Shown here: in pieces, positions 12,001 through 17,940 of the stretch | Position numbering within the stretch: the stretch's first letter is position 1 | Layout: every line of letters begins with the position of its first letter | DNA from: a virus | Direction: 5' to 3' (one strand) | DNA: 22,988 nucleotides | Virus record (IMG/VR): IMGVR_UViG_3300025671_000564 | Coordinates: 1-22,988 of that record | Notes under the pieces: model-generated | Databases searched by the model: none | Told to the model about the DNA's origin: nothing | What the model saw: only the letters and a program-made list of their open reading frames with translations | Translations under genes and position numbers: made by a program

Positions 12001-13616
12001 GTTTGAGAGTTGTAAGTAAACTTAAACTTTCCAGATTTTCTTTCAATTTTATATTTTTGAGAAGAATCAAAATTAAGAGGTAATGAAATATTTAAAGTGA
12101 AAATGTCTTTTACAGATTCAACAACCGCATCATAAGTCTTCAAAGGTCCAGTGATTGATGTTAGTATTGCTTCATCTCCAGCATAAAATATATGATCATC
12201 ATACAGAGAGAGTGTATATATGCTATTTTGCTGATTACTAATTGAAATGGATTTAATATTATAAGAAGGTGATATATTAAATTTCCAATCATTGTACTTT
12301 GATTCTTTGAGATCTTTTCCCAAAGTTCTCAAATTAACTCTATTTCCACTAACAATATACCTAGAATTTGGATCAACTACTGCTTCGGATAAAACCCCTG
12401 TAATTCTAAACTTGATAGGATTTTCGTCATCACCAAAAGTCAATCCACCTTCACAAGTATAATTCAAATAAATGTTTGTTTTCTTTGAAATGCTTCTTGT
12501 TACCAGACAACCTAAAAATTGATTTAAATTTTTTCTTTCATACGTAATTGTCTGGGTTGTATTGTCATCATAGTATACTATGAGAGATCCATTCTTTTCT
12601 GGAAATCCATATGTACTATCTACAGTTATTTGAGTTGATCCCGGAACAACATCTTCAACAATTATTGTTTTTGGACCAATTACAAATTCTCCATAGACTG
12701 ATCCTCTCAAATTAATATCTTTATTAAAATCAAAATCAAGACCTAAGATATAATAAGTCTGTTCTTCTCTATTGATTGTTTCAACTTTATTGACAGTTCC
12801 ATAAGCAGAAGAAATAAATTCTTTGCCATCTACAATTAGAGTATTTTGAAATATTGTAGTATTAACAAGATCTTTTGGATCACCATCGATTGCTTCAACA
12901 ACTAATTGCTGATTTTTTCTATATTGAGCATCTGAAGGTCTAATCAGATAATCCCTTGGTTTAATTACCTGAACATCGTCACCAAATAACGCTTTAAATA
13001 ATATTTTATACGAAGCATCTGTTCCCTTTGCAGTATAAAAATCCTTTAATTGCTTTATCAGTATATTTTTATTGATTTTTAAGGAAGAACCGCTAAAAAA
13101 GGATCTATCTTCAAAACCTGGAGCAAACTGAGATTTTATTTTTTTAAAAAATTCATTAATGAATAAAATATTCAAGTTTTTAACAGTAGAAGAACTTGAA
13201 TGCTTTTCTGCACTTGTTGATTCAAATTCTAATCCATTTTCATAAGAAGTAATGCCACTAAAACCTCTAATACAATCATTGAAGGATGAATAACTTTTTG
13301 ACTTGTAAAAAATAATTTCACCATCAATTTGAATCAATCCATGTGTATCAGGAAATCCCAATGTATTTTTAACAAAAATGCTAGTGTCGGAAAAAGAAAC
13401 ATCCTTAGTTAAAGTTGTAGTTTCAATTAAATTAGTAAGATTGTCAAGTTTAACATACTGGTCAATATTTTGAAGTATATCTAAAACCCCTCCCTTATAC
13501 TCAAGTCCAGAATAATATTCTACAAATAGACTTTCAACTAGAGGATAATTTTCCCTAACGAAATTGGGAAGTTGGTTTTTTACAACATTACTAATTTTAA
13601 TCCTTGATTTTTGCAT
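90..13616 (-). CDS. Giant virion structural protein, baseplate (gp7-position), with YHYH domain
   Basis: A single uninterrupted frame encodes 4,508 residues, far larger than T4 gp7 (about 1,030). It starts 5 bases after the gp6 stop and is followed by a gp8-like gene, so it occupies the position of gp7 in T4. Residues about 180-235 (ILIKQLKDFYTAKGTDASYK and following) match a segment I recognise near the N-terminus of gp6-adjacent structural proteins in marine myophages. A YHYH domain lies at about 1275-1391. The rest is beta-rich and repetitive. One module type has an H-x3-TGE-x-V-x-Y signature (near residues 862, 968, 1805, 1970 and 3128). Another alternates GG/GSGY turns with short strands (near 765-830, 1075-1190, 2208-2260, 3455-3520, 4047-4200). 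No transmembrane segment or catalytic triad is evident. It is probably a baseplate or tail-fibre-like component; the gp7 equivalence is positional, not shown by sequence. Confidence 0.85.
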   Translation of the reverse strand: MQKSRIKISNVVKNQLPNFVRENYPLVESLFVEYYSGLEYKGGVLDILQNIDQYVKLDNLTNLIETTTLTKDVSFSDTSIFVKNTLGFPDTHGLIQIDGEIIFYKSKSYSSFNDCIRGFSGITSYENGLEFESTSAEKHSSSSTVKNLNILFINEFFKKIKSQFAPGFEDRSFFSGSSLKINKNILIKQLKDFYTAKGTDASYKILFKALFGDDVQVIKPRDYLIRPSDAQYRKNQQLVVEAIDGDPKDLVNTTIFQNTLIVDGKEFISSAYGTVNKVETINREEQTYYILGLDFDFNKDINLRGSVYGEFVIGPKTIIVEDVVPGSTQITVDSTYGFPEKNGSLIVYYDDNTTQTITYERKNLNQFLGCLVTRSISKKTNIYLNYTCEGGLTFGDDENPIKFRITGVLSEAVVDPNSRYIVSGNRVNLRTLGKDLKESKYNDWKFNISPSYNIKSISISNQQNSIYTLSLYDDHIFYAGDEAILTSITGPLKTYDAVVESVKDIFTLNISLPLNFDSSQKYKIERKSGKFKFTYNSQTFPESNDIYVTDVQNVYKGTDDVLYVSSQSLPKYGKESIALSDETITLGEDFFITEEINANDSQKIDKILNIGKNSFVTGDALYYQSGPDGNSLNIDQGIYYAKVLGSFNNSTQIKLSSSRNNIDNNIFLDVGLSNSTTRLVGSQNKFFRSTNELIFFQNTTDDEQSNFNRSISPKNIFKKIAKPLEPNERSLTPSGNIGILANGVEIQNYKSNDFIYYGSVDKVEPKSFGSGYDVINPPILNIIDSSGSGASVISHIRGSLNKIEVLDGGFDYDGIPEIRISGGNGANAIAVPNMTVFDHFVEFIAESNQVNLSNYTITFNLKHKFYEGERVRYDYTDVPIEGLQRDVDYFISPDSDFTLKVYGTFLDSINKTNPIILTSLAPGKHYLKSVNKKSKIGSIRVIRSGKNYTNKKLTFKNSNVDLYRNSIKIDDHGYKTGEIVVYNSEGTSISGLTTNTEYYVSVVDNNEFRLCGINTNPSDPKEFNLNRNIFVNFTDFGVGPYILNYQPIKVEIVGDFKNRSLPLDDISAKIIPSFSGELFSTSIENGGSNYGSENILNYNRQPLIEVKNGSGCELSPIIVNGQIKRVLIVNGGSNYNSTPTIEIDGIGSGANLIPKISNGRIIDVVVTSEGINYDSNGTSLRVVSSGSGAAFDISIQRWNVNNVERSIFKNEITSNDIFLYDTKNEDGERITQLTHSYAPRKLRENLLVSRIELDQIFYKKDLEVDFNGNESSESTTHSPIIGWAYDGNPIYGPFGFTNPVGGGLVKKMQSGYSISLKPNRPSTVFFPIGFFVEDYSYFDSGDLDEYNGRLCVTPEYPNGVYAYFSTLGEVDTQFSQKYLRPIFPYFIGNQYKSTPIEFNFDSTTDSSQNSASFEDLGLVRNTNKYKLLSDTAGYDFIFNPIDYEDQLNKVSRTERGIIDEVTIISGGENYSVGDKIKFAKDEFGNESFAEVSEISGKEVEEISLISTKIPNVEFGSSSFSNSVIGVSSDPHNLNDGDLISIIGLDELLTNRKKDISSTITVFTNELILNEQIDVGGISDNFIPKLISVNGNLKESAIRPSDIYQIGDEEFKVLNVIPENSQIRILRTLAGIASHPAGSILVEKPRFFEVSAVDDVSSPVFFGDKNYPINKEIYFDPSVSIGIGTGERSISNILLEIDPLNYQVGISTDTLVSGDPEPKVGLVFNNFINSSNFKIGDFINLTGSSNTEFDNIEEVEVLNVGFSSITIDYNVSDLSTTQINSIVGTGVTSYVQKWIVRNINTRQIYLPNHGLKTGDKIVYSNNTGSQILVSEDKINEFPLTDPSDLYAYVFDQNYIGISTDIVGLTTTGEYLNPVSNATLFYYTNVGSRKYHSIRTDNSDTLVGKIAKNVARVRTLQDPSLFYNESVDIKVKDTSEKTFIVKYNDENRRLVFEPKEFVQTNPIDNTIPISNHGYSTGEKVIHTTDDLTSSIENNKIFYIVVKDDNSFSLSETYQDSISKNPSVIDITITSFGEISQVNPSIELYKNQIINFDLTDKSLSFVNNANSVPAFDFDLYSDENFVNKFIKSEKDDSFTVTKSGKIGVENFAKLRLQINENTPKKLYYKLSLANTNLNIPDSKTEYRVDNENIENDSTLFVLDSVYSGRKRVKSTGSNYFEYFISTRPEKTSYLKTNSSLSYNTSSYSTTGSISKVDVLSRDRKYRVLPGITSITSKTGTGALLFPSSRKIGFVKKVDVQNIGFDYSVDYSLRPTGNLPQLINVEPLSIFKDIEVLTIGKDYTLIPNLIVLDGLTNEFDSQSELKFIPEDYKVEIIQNSSGLFNKTPIIVPINNSNGISVRSVSYNVDSKVLTFILNPSFSSEADFPFDDGDKVLLENFRVNDIIFDPITNEVTINQNVKGINSENYGYALFTVENVNKAIGGSGASFSIDMTDYLEGDEIPGDYRPVNSFGYVVPQSYFPTFNITLQKNNFILGEQVTSTSGFTGIVEYWDRDNEFVSILSDDKFVTGDKITGRTSNLTGVVGTVQFYESEYKTSSSAEVTRGWDTNIGFLNDNSQRIQDSFYYQYFSYDLKSKTQFSEWEDAVSSLNHVSGFKKFSTFEVESFTGEENKTTISYSELNSVSDLISVVDLNSYVDFDMVSENAYLLDGRIASDQIVFNTIPIQDFAESIGNRVLTIDDFSGEFNNIPREEKFVVADRFPIFQTRYRKYFTYVKDKLFFNERQFGILSIIHDDLNGYVNQYGRLDTLEELGNFEFAINGNFGEITFNPFDFEFNDFDIELVSYSLFDTFVGLGSTTTESYELGNIVTIDNQKTTIPSGSTDTIGISTVHLSNRSSKVLVTLNDQTGQFRESVELNLTHNGTDVYITEYGKLYTEAVNPPIGFATYSAEILGSDLIVNATPTVAYGSTLEVNVLNISVADITRTTSGLLALSNTRLESGFVNIPLSPSPTKVEVHQHTLVYGGAYYYLSIEDTTNGIYNSLELTTVNNDLDVYETQFGSVISDDSLVGLGTITTEIVGNRCRLFFTPLPDRNISIRYYYQGVKTITEAPETPDKLILPLNESQINSYTTDYIGTQNAIRRSFELFYKNNRILRRVFNASSFVSVNLFDDTIKIPNHYFSTGEEVVYDPNGDDPIRIALTDIPGIGVTDILPSTLYIIKENDINIRVSASASQALRSVPEYLDLVSYGTGTNHTLTGKRGNSRSLITIDNMIQAPIVSTSFETTLAEPLGLKDVRVKVTNPNVFIGGDVFQVDNEILRVKVVGFGATNTLLVNRFWLGSLPGVHTVGTACTKLVGDYNIVDNTIHFYDPPYGPLPITPKNPKPDEVDFVGISTGSSFSGRIFNKSGEINGENPTYSDNILLDGLSEEFTGITSEFILKEKGLPVSGISTSNLFVLVKNILQTPFDEDSNPEGSFTLSRNLGGETTIIFKQQDEVSNLDDINSTNLPVGGIIVSTGSTFGSGYQPLKTAGATVTIDDTGSISNITIGSTGSGYRLVDGKEIFVSTSSIAVSGTFTLEVVDEKSLFDKLPYSSRALCSTGIGTVYNDVEITAYDPIASTITLSSALDEDIPAGSRISVKLTELSTEIVDIGIRTESSGDYDVNYIGFTTVISGSISTSINFVDPGIAFTSFYDVFDTRASESIAAGSTVLYVNNIKNINNINNYITVNSDFNVKITGIGNTFITLDSPLSTITSNDVVTIRRFSPPNIEFDSPIGYYNIPLIYSSDSPSIGIGTGAKLNILVGEDGSVIDFKFVNNGYGYRPFEILTIPTDGLIGIPTNTQYPFSEFQIFIDDVYDTKFSSWSIGDLQVIDKFDDLFDNRRKIFPIKINGEIKSIRAKKGSAIDIEATLIVLFNDILQVPGEGYEFNGGSIIVFPEPPKFGDTVTIIFYRGNSDVDVIDVDVLENVKIGDSLTITNDVKKLNENERIVSDIVASDFANTFIYSDKGIVEDFNLLRPVLLSKQTEDLVIDGQFIGKDRVYNEASIYPSAKIISEITPSSTEFYVDTLKPFFDNAAETIEDKERNLIKIIDQEQKSPAIGTCQVVNGEVSSILVLDGGEGYTTAPNVSIQYPYFTNPSPIGIGLTNIDNIVGTISTTGISTATIGEFLLGRNSRASGVLAGITSDNFIQVIPTSLNIFEVGEEINLFESGFVADIETLDSTEFATATATISSGSVNSITVTNSGIGYTYGPIKSLRVKTEGLGFPETLNSSNSTFTSARLKTKTGIGQNASADVNLLVDPITQNFIIDRTNINITNKGFRYSVGDILEVDVFDNPGIGETFRNYPLSRPIQFEVSQIETPQISIDPPTVKTEVIPDVSFFGDYGVIVGVTTIASIPIGPVVVPGLVFDLYIPEDSILRDSAFIGNTVVGSAITVSQLDLGDYFSISNANIANSPNTTYNNAGNVIGISTNLNNIYQVIFPAVTVNKFSPKYGNILVRRIICAVSTLYDDFGASYINDIGQFSWGKISNLSKRIDPKSFLIDNNPIVQRVNPLKFSNYDYEP
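9441..9790 (-). other. YHYH domain within the giant structural protein
   Basis: Residues about 1275-1391 carry the hallmark IIGWAYDGNPIYGPFGF, followed by LDEYNGRLCVTPEYPNGVYA and FPYFIGNQY. These are the conserved blocks of YHYH domains, which are known from secreted bacterial proteins and marine phage structural proteins. The biochemical role is not established; carbohydrate or surface interaction is a guess. Boundaries are approximate. Confidence 0.8.
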
Positions 13617-13621
13617 TTCTA

Positions 13622-15535
13622 TTATTCTCTAATTAATTTTCCATTCGTATAACTTGAGGTTGTAATATAGTTACTTCCGGAAATATCATTTCCGGAAGAA
13701 ATATTGTCAGGAACAGAAGTGACTGTTAGTTTATTAGTATCAAGTTGTAAATATAAATCTTGCAATCCAATGACGTCATTGGATTTTGGAGTCACTGAAA
13801 TTTCAACAATGGATTCTCCACTATCTATAACAGTTGAAACTATGTTAATTGGATTTAAAAGTACCTCACCTTTCACATAATCTACAGTTCCTACAGATTG
13901 TCTGACCTGTATTGGATTTTCGGATTCTGTTGATAATTTAAACAAAAATAGATTTCCAGTTTTCTGGTCTGGATTTGGTTTATCTGCAATATAAACTACG
14001 CCAGTAATTCCAGAAACAGAAAAACCAGAAGTTTTTATGTTGTATCCACTTAAACTATTGATATGAATTTGGTTACCAAAACAAATTTCATATTCTGCAA
14101 ATTGATTAACTGATGCTCTAAAATCCCTTCTTAAAGAAACTTTTGTAATATTTGAAGTGATTGACTTGTCACTCTGATCAATTATATTCAAAACTTTACT
14201 ATATTTAAATCTGATATCACTCTGATCAGACTCAAGAGATTTTGAATATTTTTCTAAATTAGAAATTACTTTATTTTTTGGAGTTTGACCATTATCAGTT
14301 AAGTTTTCATTATAATAAATTGTACTATCAAGTTCAATGTATAAGTATTTTAAATCAATAACATCAACTACAATTCCAGCAACAGTATATTTTCTAAGCA
14401 TATTCTTCAAATTCTGAGCTGCACTTGAAGATAAAAATGTTCCACTTTGAGGTTTGACCGCGACAAAAACTTTTCCATATCTTGGCGGATTTAAATCTTC
14501 TCCACCAAAAACGTTTACAGATTCTAATTCTGGAAAAATTCTTGGAACAATTGCCTTGAAGTCATTTGCTGTTACTGCTCTATTTTGTGAAGAGTAGTAT
14601 TTTGGCGAATAATTTCTAATTGATTGAACAGATTCAATCTCATTACCACCATAAGATGTAGTATTTGTTTCAATTGTGGAGATTCCCCTAGTAACTAAAC
14701 CAGTATTAGAGTTTAATTTTCCAGTAAAGGTAAACTGAGATAGATTATTTCCAAGTGGTCCATTAGAAACAACGTATGATGCTTTAATTAAATTATTATT
14801 TTCTAATTTATTTCCAAAAATTCCATCTCCAAAAATTAATTCATATTTTTGATCGGCAATTTCTTGAATGAAAAATATCTTTGAATCTGATTCAACATCA
14901 ATAATATCTTGTGCTAACTTATATCGAGTTGAAATCGTACTTAAAGAATTTTTAAATACAGACACTGATAAAGTGCTTATGTCAACATTTGCATTGTCAA
15001 TAATATATCTTTGAGGTGGATTAGGTATTAATGAACTTACGAAAAACTCACTTGATAACAAAGTTCCTTCACAAATTTCAATATTATCAAAGAATGCAAT
15101 TCCATTTACAACAGGAACTGTAATATCTTCTTTTATGACAAAAGTATAACTTTCCCCACTAAAATCAGATTCTGTAGTGCATACAATTCCTTTAGATAGA
15201 GTTACAATTCTTGGAATTGATGGATAATCAGATACATCAACGAAAAATGATATATTTGCTTTTGCTGCAGTTCTTGATCTTGGAACATAACCAATATTTC
15301 TTGCTAGTGAAACTACATTTTCTCTAAGAGTTGCACTATCAATAAAAACTTCACCGCTAACCATGTTAGCATTGTATGAAGAGATGTATGTATTATAAGC
15401 AAGAATATCTATCAAGACCGACAAATTCGATCCTTCAAAATCATAATCCGTAAAATCTGAACTTGATCGAAGGTAATCTTTAATTGATGACCTTATTTGA
15501 TCAAAGTCTAAGTCTGTAAAATTTATTATTGCCAT
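13622..15535 (-). CDS. gp6: Baseplate wedge subunit gp6
   Basis: 637 residues, close to T4 gp6 (660). The N-terminus (MAIINFTDLDFDQIRSSIKD, then FEGSNLSVLIDILAYNTY and NIGYVPRSRTAAKA) is the typical start of gp6 / J-like baseplate wedge proteins. In T4, gp6 dimers form the inner ring of the wedges, contact gp25 and gp53 around the hub, and transmit the sheath-contraction signal. The ATG follows the gp25 stop directly (TAAATG), so the two are probably translationally coupled. The giant gene follows after 5 bases. Family assignment is secure from motifs, length and the gp25 partner. Confidence 0.93.
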   Translation of the reverse strand: MAIINFTDLDFDQIRSSIKDYLRSSSDFTDYDFEGSNLSVLIDILAYNTYISSYNANMVSGEVFIDSATLRENVVSLARNIGYVPRSRTAAKANISFFVDVSDYPSIPRIVTLSKGIVCTTESDFSGESYTFVIKEDITVPVVNGIAFFDNIEICEGTLLSSEFFVSSLIPNPPQRYIIDNANVDISTLSVSVFKNSLSTISTRYKLAQDIIDVESDSKIFFIQEIADQKYELIFGDGIFGNKLENNNLIKASYVVSNGPLGNNLSQFTFTGKLNSNTGLVTRGISTIETNTTSYGGNEIESVQSIRNYSPKYYSSQNRAVTANDFKAIVPRIFPELESVNVFGGEDLNPPRYGKVFVAVKPQSGTFLSSSAAQNLKNMLRKYTVAGIVVDVIDLKYLYIELDSTIYYNENLTDNGQTPKNKVISNLEKYSKSLESDQSDIRFKYSKVLNIIDQSDKSITSNITKVSLRRDFRASVNQFAEYEICFGNQIHINSLSGYNIKTSGFSVSGITGVVYIADKPNPDQKTGNLFLFKLSTESENPIQVRQSVGTVDYVKGEVLLNPINIVSTVIDSGESIVEISVTPKSNDVIGLQDLYLQLDTNKLTVTSVPDNISSGNDISGSNYITTSSYTNGKLIRE

Positions 15536-15937
15536 TTATCGGGTTGGCTGTAATACAAAAACTAACTGTTGTGGTGGAACATCTATACCTATAATGTTAT
15601 ATCTAATAGTAACATTAAATTCATTGTTATCAAAATTAGGTTCAACCAAAACTTTCGTTAAAGAAACTCTTGGTTCATAAGATCTAATAGTACTTTCAAT
15701 TTGAGATTTAATTGTACTTGCAGAAATTGCATCTATATTTTCAAACAGCGACTGGCTAATGTCAGATCCAACATCTGGATTAAAAAATCTTTCCCCTGGT
15801 AGGGTTAATACTAAATTACGAACTGACCTAGCAATCGCCGTTTCATTCTTAAGAGCCAAAACATCGAAAGTCAATGGACTGACCTGAAGAGATAAACTAA
15901 TATCCTTGAATGATTTACTAATTCTCTCTAAAGGCAT
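15536..15937 (-). CDS. gp25: Baseplate wedge subunit gp25 (lysozyme-like fold)
   Basis: 133 residues against 132 in T4. The GPW/gp25 signature is visible: NETAIARSVRNLVLTLPGER then FFNPDVGSDISQSLFENID, and a C-terminal segment predicted to be beta (FNVTIRYNIIGIDVPPQQLV). gp25 is a conserved sheath-proximal wedge protein of contractile systems; despite its lysozyme-like family name it is structural. It abuts gp6 with no gap (TAAATG). A late-promoter-like AATAAATA lies about 25-32 bases upstream. No Shine-Dalgarno is evident before the ATG, which is preceded by an AT-rich stretch. Confidence 0.94.
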   Translation of the reverse strand: MPLERISKSFKDISLSLQVSPLTFDVLALKNETAIARSVRNLVLTLPGERFFNPDVGSDISQSLFENIDAISASTIKSQIESTIRSYEPRVSLTKVLVEPNFDNNEFNVTIRYNIIGIDVPPQQLVFVLQPTR

Positions 15938-15961
15938 TTATATAAAGATATAGTCTCAAAT

Positions 15962-15969
15962 TATTTATT
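15962..15969 (-). promoter_or_regulatory. Late promoter-like AATAAATA upstream of gp25
   Basis: AATAAATA on the minus strand differs from the T4 late consensus TATAAATA at one base and fits the relaxed NATAAATA form described for cyanophages. It overlaps the stop of the preceding 86-aa gene and lies about 25-32 bases before the gp25 ATG, well placed to drive gp25-gp6-giant. AT-richness lowers certainty. Confidence 0.5.
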
Positions 15970-16228
15970 AAGGATTTTGACCGTAAAATGGTTCAGTCCC
16001 ATAAGACCAATCATCATAGTCATTATCATTGCGAATTTTCTCATGAATTTCATTCTGGTGAGCAAAATCGTGCTTTTTTGGAGTAATATCGTCGTTATTA
16101 ATCTCCCTGAGCATCTGTTTTTTAGAATCTGATGATGTTTTGCACCAATAATCAGTGATCAGACTCGTTGTTCCCCAAATTTCTTTCATATAATTTACGT
16201 CCCTATCTGGATTTGGTTGAATTGCCAT
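15968..16228 (-). CDS. Small acidic protein upstream of gp25, unknown function
   Basis: 86 residues, starting MAIQPNPDRDVNYMKEIWGT and ending rich in Asp, Tyr and Trp (DNDYDDWSYGTEPFYGQNP). The ATG has a good Shine-Dalgarno (AAGGA, about 8 bases upstream), which fixes the start. It is soluble, with no membrane segment, signal peptide or recognisable domain. Its place directly before gp25 in the late block suggests a minor virion or assembly role, but that is only positional. Confidence 0.75.
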   Translation of the reverse strand: MAIQPNPDRDVNYMKEIWGTTSLITDYWCKTSSDSKKQMLREINNDDITPKKHDFAHQNEIHEKIRNDNDYDDWSYGTEPFYGQNP

Positions 16229-16275
16229 CTGTTTGTTCCTTTTTTGAGGGTTAAACAGAACTTTTTAAGGGGTTT

Positions 16276-16731
16276 CTATCCCTTTTGAGGTATTTTATGG
16301 TCTTTACCTAGAATTTCCTCAAGCAGTTCCTTGTTCCAATGCTCATAATATTTGGTTTTTGATAGATTTTCTCTAGATTTTTCTAATTTTTCTCTAGATT
16401 GAGATAAAATTAAATTATATTTACCATTATTTGTTTGAATACCTTGTATAAAAGTTTTATAATGACCACAATCCTCTAAAAATATGTAGTCTTTGTAGAT
16501 ATTATTGTAGATTTCGCACCACATCTGTATTGCAGAAGCATCTAGGTAGTCCTCAACAACAAAAATGACGACATCATACCCCTTTAAAGGCATAATATCG
16601 TCAATATTTGATAGTATAATTTTATAAGAAGCAGTTGAAGAGAAGGGGCAAATTGCAAAATTACCCAATTCGGGTCTTAATTTTGATATTTTGAAGATCC
16701 AATTCTGGATATGCTCTTCAATTTCCTTCAT
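16276..16731 (-). CDS. Conserved-looking 151-aa protein, unknown function
   Basis: The frame is open upstream to 16896, but I place the start at 16731 (MKEIEEHIQNWIFKISKLRP) because GAGGGGG lies about 8-14 bases before that ATG and the upstream extension runs over the 46-aa gene. The protein has an N-terminal helix, a GNFAICPFSSTA stretch, a hydrophobic strand (DVVIFVVEDYLD) and a charged C-terminal helix (residues about 110-145). The CPF followed by a hydrophobic strand recalls small phage and bacterial proteins of unknown function; I do not recognise the family with confidence. It lies between the small basic gene and the 86-aa gene, all on the same strand. Confidence 0.75.
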   Translation of the reverse strand: MKEIEEHIQNWIFKISKLRPELGNFAICPFSSTASYKIILSNIDDIMPLKGYDVVIFVVEDYLDASAIQMWCEIYNNIYKDYIFLEDCGHYKTFIQGIQTNNGKYNLILSQSREKLEKSRENLSKTKYYEHWNKELLEEILGKDHKIPQKG

Positions 16732-16792
16732 TTTGGATTTCCCCCTCTTCTTTTGCCTCAAAAGAGAGACTTTGGATGACCGGATATAAGAA

Positions 16793-16933
16793 TCAACCCT
16801 GTCCCCTACTACGCTTACGTGCTTTATTACGAGAAGTTGCAGCATACTTGGTATGTTTGCCAGAACCCTGCCGTGTTTTTTTGGGTTTTGATTCAATTAA
16901 AACACCACCATTAAAAGAAGGTCTCTTAGCCAT
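16793..16933 (-). CDS. Very basic 46-aa protein, cyanophage-type
   Basis: The protein begins MAKRPSFNGGVLIESKPKKT and ends SRNKARKRSRGQG. Fourteen of 46 residues are Lys or Arg and only one is acidic, so nucleic-acid or capsid-interior binding is plausible. I recall very similar short proteins in T4-like cyanophages near structural genes, without a known function. The start codon overlaps the end of the preceding 50-aa gene (ATGGCTAA), which supports translational coupling and this start. Confidence 0.8.
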   Translation of the reverse strand: MAKRPSFNGGVLIESKPKKTRQGSGKHTKYAATSRNKARKRSRGQG

Positions 16934-17078
16934 TTACAATTTCCTCCAATTTAAGTTCATTCGGATCAATTTCAACACCCTCATAAAATTCATATGAAAG
17001 TTCTGAAAGGACTTCCGCACATTCTTCATGAGAAAGTCCTGTATACATTATTTCCCCTTTGTAGAGAATATTAAACAT
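16926..17078 (-). CDS. Small acidic 50-aa protein, unknown function
   Basis: Translates as MFNILYKGEIMYTGLSHEEC followed by AEVLSELSYEFYEGVEIDPN and a short acidic tail. The pattern of a short beta hairpin (NILYKGEIMY) followed by a helix (SHEECAEVLSELSYEFY) is typical of tiny cyanophage proteins. It starts 2 bases after the glycosyltransferase stop and its stop overlaps the next start by 8 bases, so it is part of the same message. A second in-frame ATG at 17048 is preceded by AAAGGGGAAATA, a better ribosome site, giving a 40-aa alternative. No function assigned. Confidence 0.75.
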   Translation of the reverse strand: MFNILYKGEIMYTGLSHEECAEVLSELSYEFYEGVEIDPNELKLEEIVNG

Positions 17079-17080
17079 TA

Positions 17081-17881
17081 TCAGATAATACGAGTCTTTT
17101 CGTGCCCAACGCGAATGCGAGGATCACACCAAATCTCATATCCCTGATCTTTTGCATCAAGACAGAAGGAAACATCCTCTCCACACATATCTTGTACTGC
17201 ACCAGATTCAAAAACTTGCATCTTCGGAGCAAACCAAGGATATTCAAGATTCTCAAAGACTCCATTCTGAATTAATACCCAACCAAATCCTGTATAATCA
17301 ACAGTAAATGGTTTCTTACGCTTACTGATACTCTCAACAGTTTCGTGATTCATCACACCACCATTGTTACGGAAATCATCTTCCTCTAACCAATGTGCTA
17401 CAGAAGTTGTACGACCATCTTCTGTCGCATACCATCCAGCAACAATACCACGCTGCTTAGATGTATCAACAACTCCTTCATCATCAATTGCTTCAGCAGG
17501 AAATGCCAAATCACAAAGTTGCCAAAACTTCTCAGTATTGAAAACAATATCACTATCAATCCATAGTTGATAATCATATTGCAACTTACCGTCCCAAGGA
17601 ACCTGATTTGGACCCCTCAGAACATTCGCACCAAGACACTTGCAACGCGCAAAGTTTACCATTGATGAATAATCTTGAGAAATCTGTATTCCACATCCAT
17701 TTTGTACAAGATCAAAACAGAGTTGAACAAATGACTTCAAGAATGTATATGAACATCCACGCCCTGGTAGACAAAATACAATGCTCTTGCCCCGCATTCT
17801 TTCCTTGATTGCATCAATATCCCAATCCTCAGATGTCTGAATACTGGGAGCTTTTGCTTTAACTGTAAATCCTTTTGCCAT
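17081..17881 (-). CDS. Glycosyltransferase, GT-A-like fold
   Basis: 266 residues. A nucleotide-sugar binding Rossmann-like start (GKSIVFCLPGRGCSYTFLKS, about 31-50) is followed by the DxD motif in YQLWIDSDIVF (D109, D111), expected to bind divalent metal and the sugar nucleotide. Later elements are GFGWVLIQNGVFE (about 198-210), a GED-type acceptor/catalytic segment (CGEDVSFCLDAKDQGYEIWC, 233-252) and a C-terminal H260. This order is standard for inverting GT-A enzymes. Such enzymes occur among cyanophage structural genes, where they may decorate virion proteins or alter host surface sugars; the substrate cannot be told. A GATAAATA late promoter lies 36 bases upstream and AAGGA about 12 bases before the ATG. 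Confidence 0.85.
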   Translation of the reverse strand: MAKGFTVKAKAPSIQTSEDWDIDAIKERMRGKSIVFCLPGRGCSYTFLKSFVQLCFDLVQNGCGIQISQDYSSMVNFARCKCLGANVLRGPNQVPWDGKLQYDYQLWIDSDIVFNTEKFWQLCDLAFPAEAIDDEGVVDTSKQRGIVAGWYATEDGRTTSVAHWLEEDDFRNNGGVMNHETVESISKRKKPFTVDYTGFGWVLIQNGVFENLEYPWFAPKMQVFESGAVQDMCGEDVSFCLDAKDQGYEIWCDPRIRVGHEKTRII

Positions 17882-17916
17882 GAGTAATAAAATCCTTCAG
17901 ATCAATTTTATCGTGT

Positions 17917-17924
17917 TATTTATC
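17917..17924 (-). promoter_or_regulatory. Late promoter-like GATAAATA upstream of the glycosyltransferase
   Basis: GATAAATA on the minus strand fits NATAAATA and lies 36 bases upstream of the glycosyltransferase ATG, leaving room for a leader with AAGGA. The gap between the 64-aa gene and the glycosyltransferase is 59 bases, so a promoter here would define a transcription unit down to the 86-aa gene. Confidence 0.5.
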
Positions 17925-17940
17925 TTTTGTAAACCCCCCT

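Noticed and set aside
16732-16896. N-terminal extension of the 151-aa gene to a 206-aa protein
   Set aside because: It overlaps the 46-aa gene in another frame, and a strong GAGGGGG site precedes the internal ATG at 16731.
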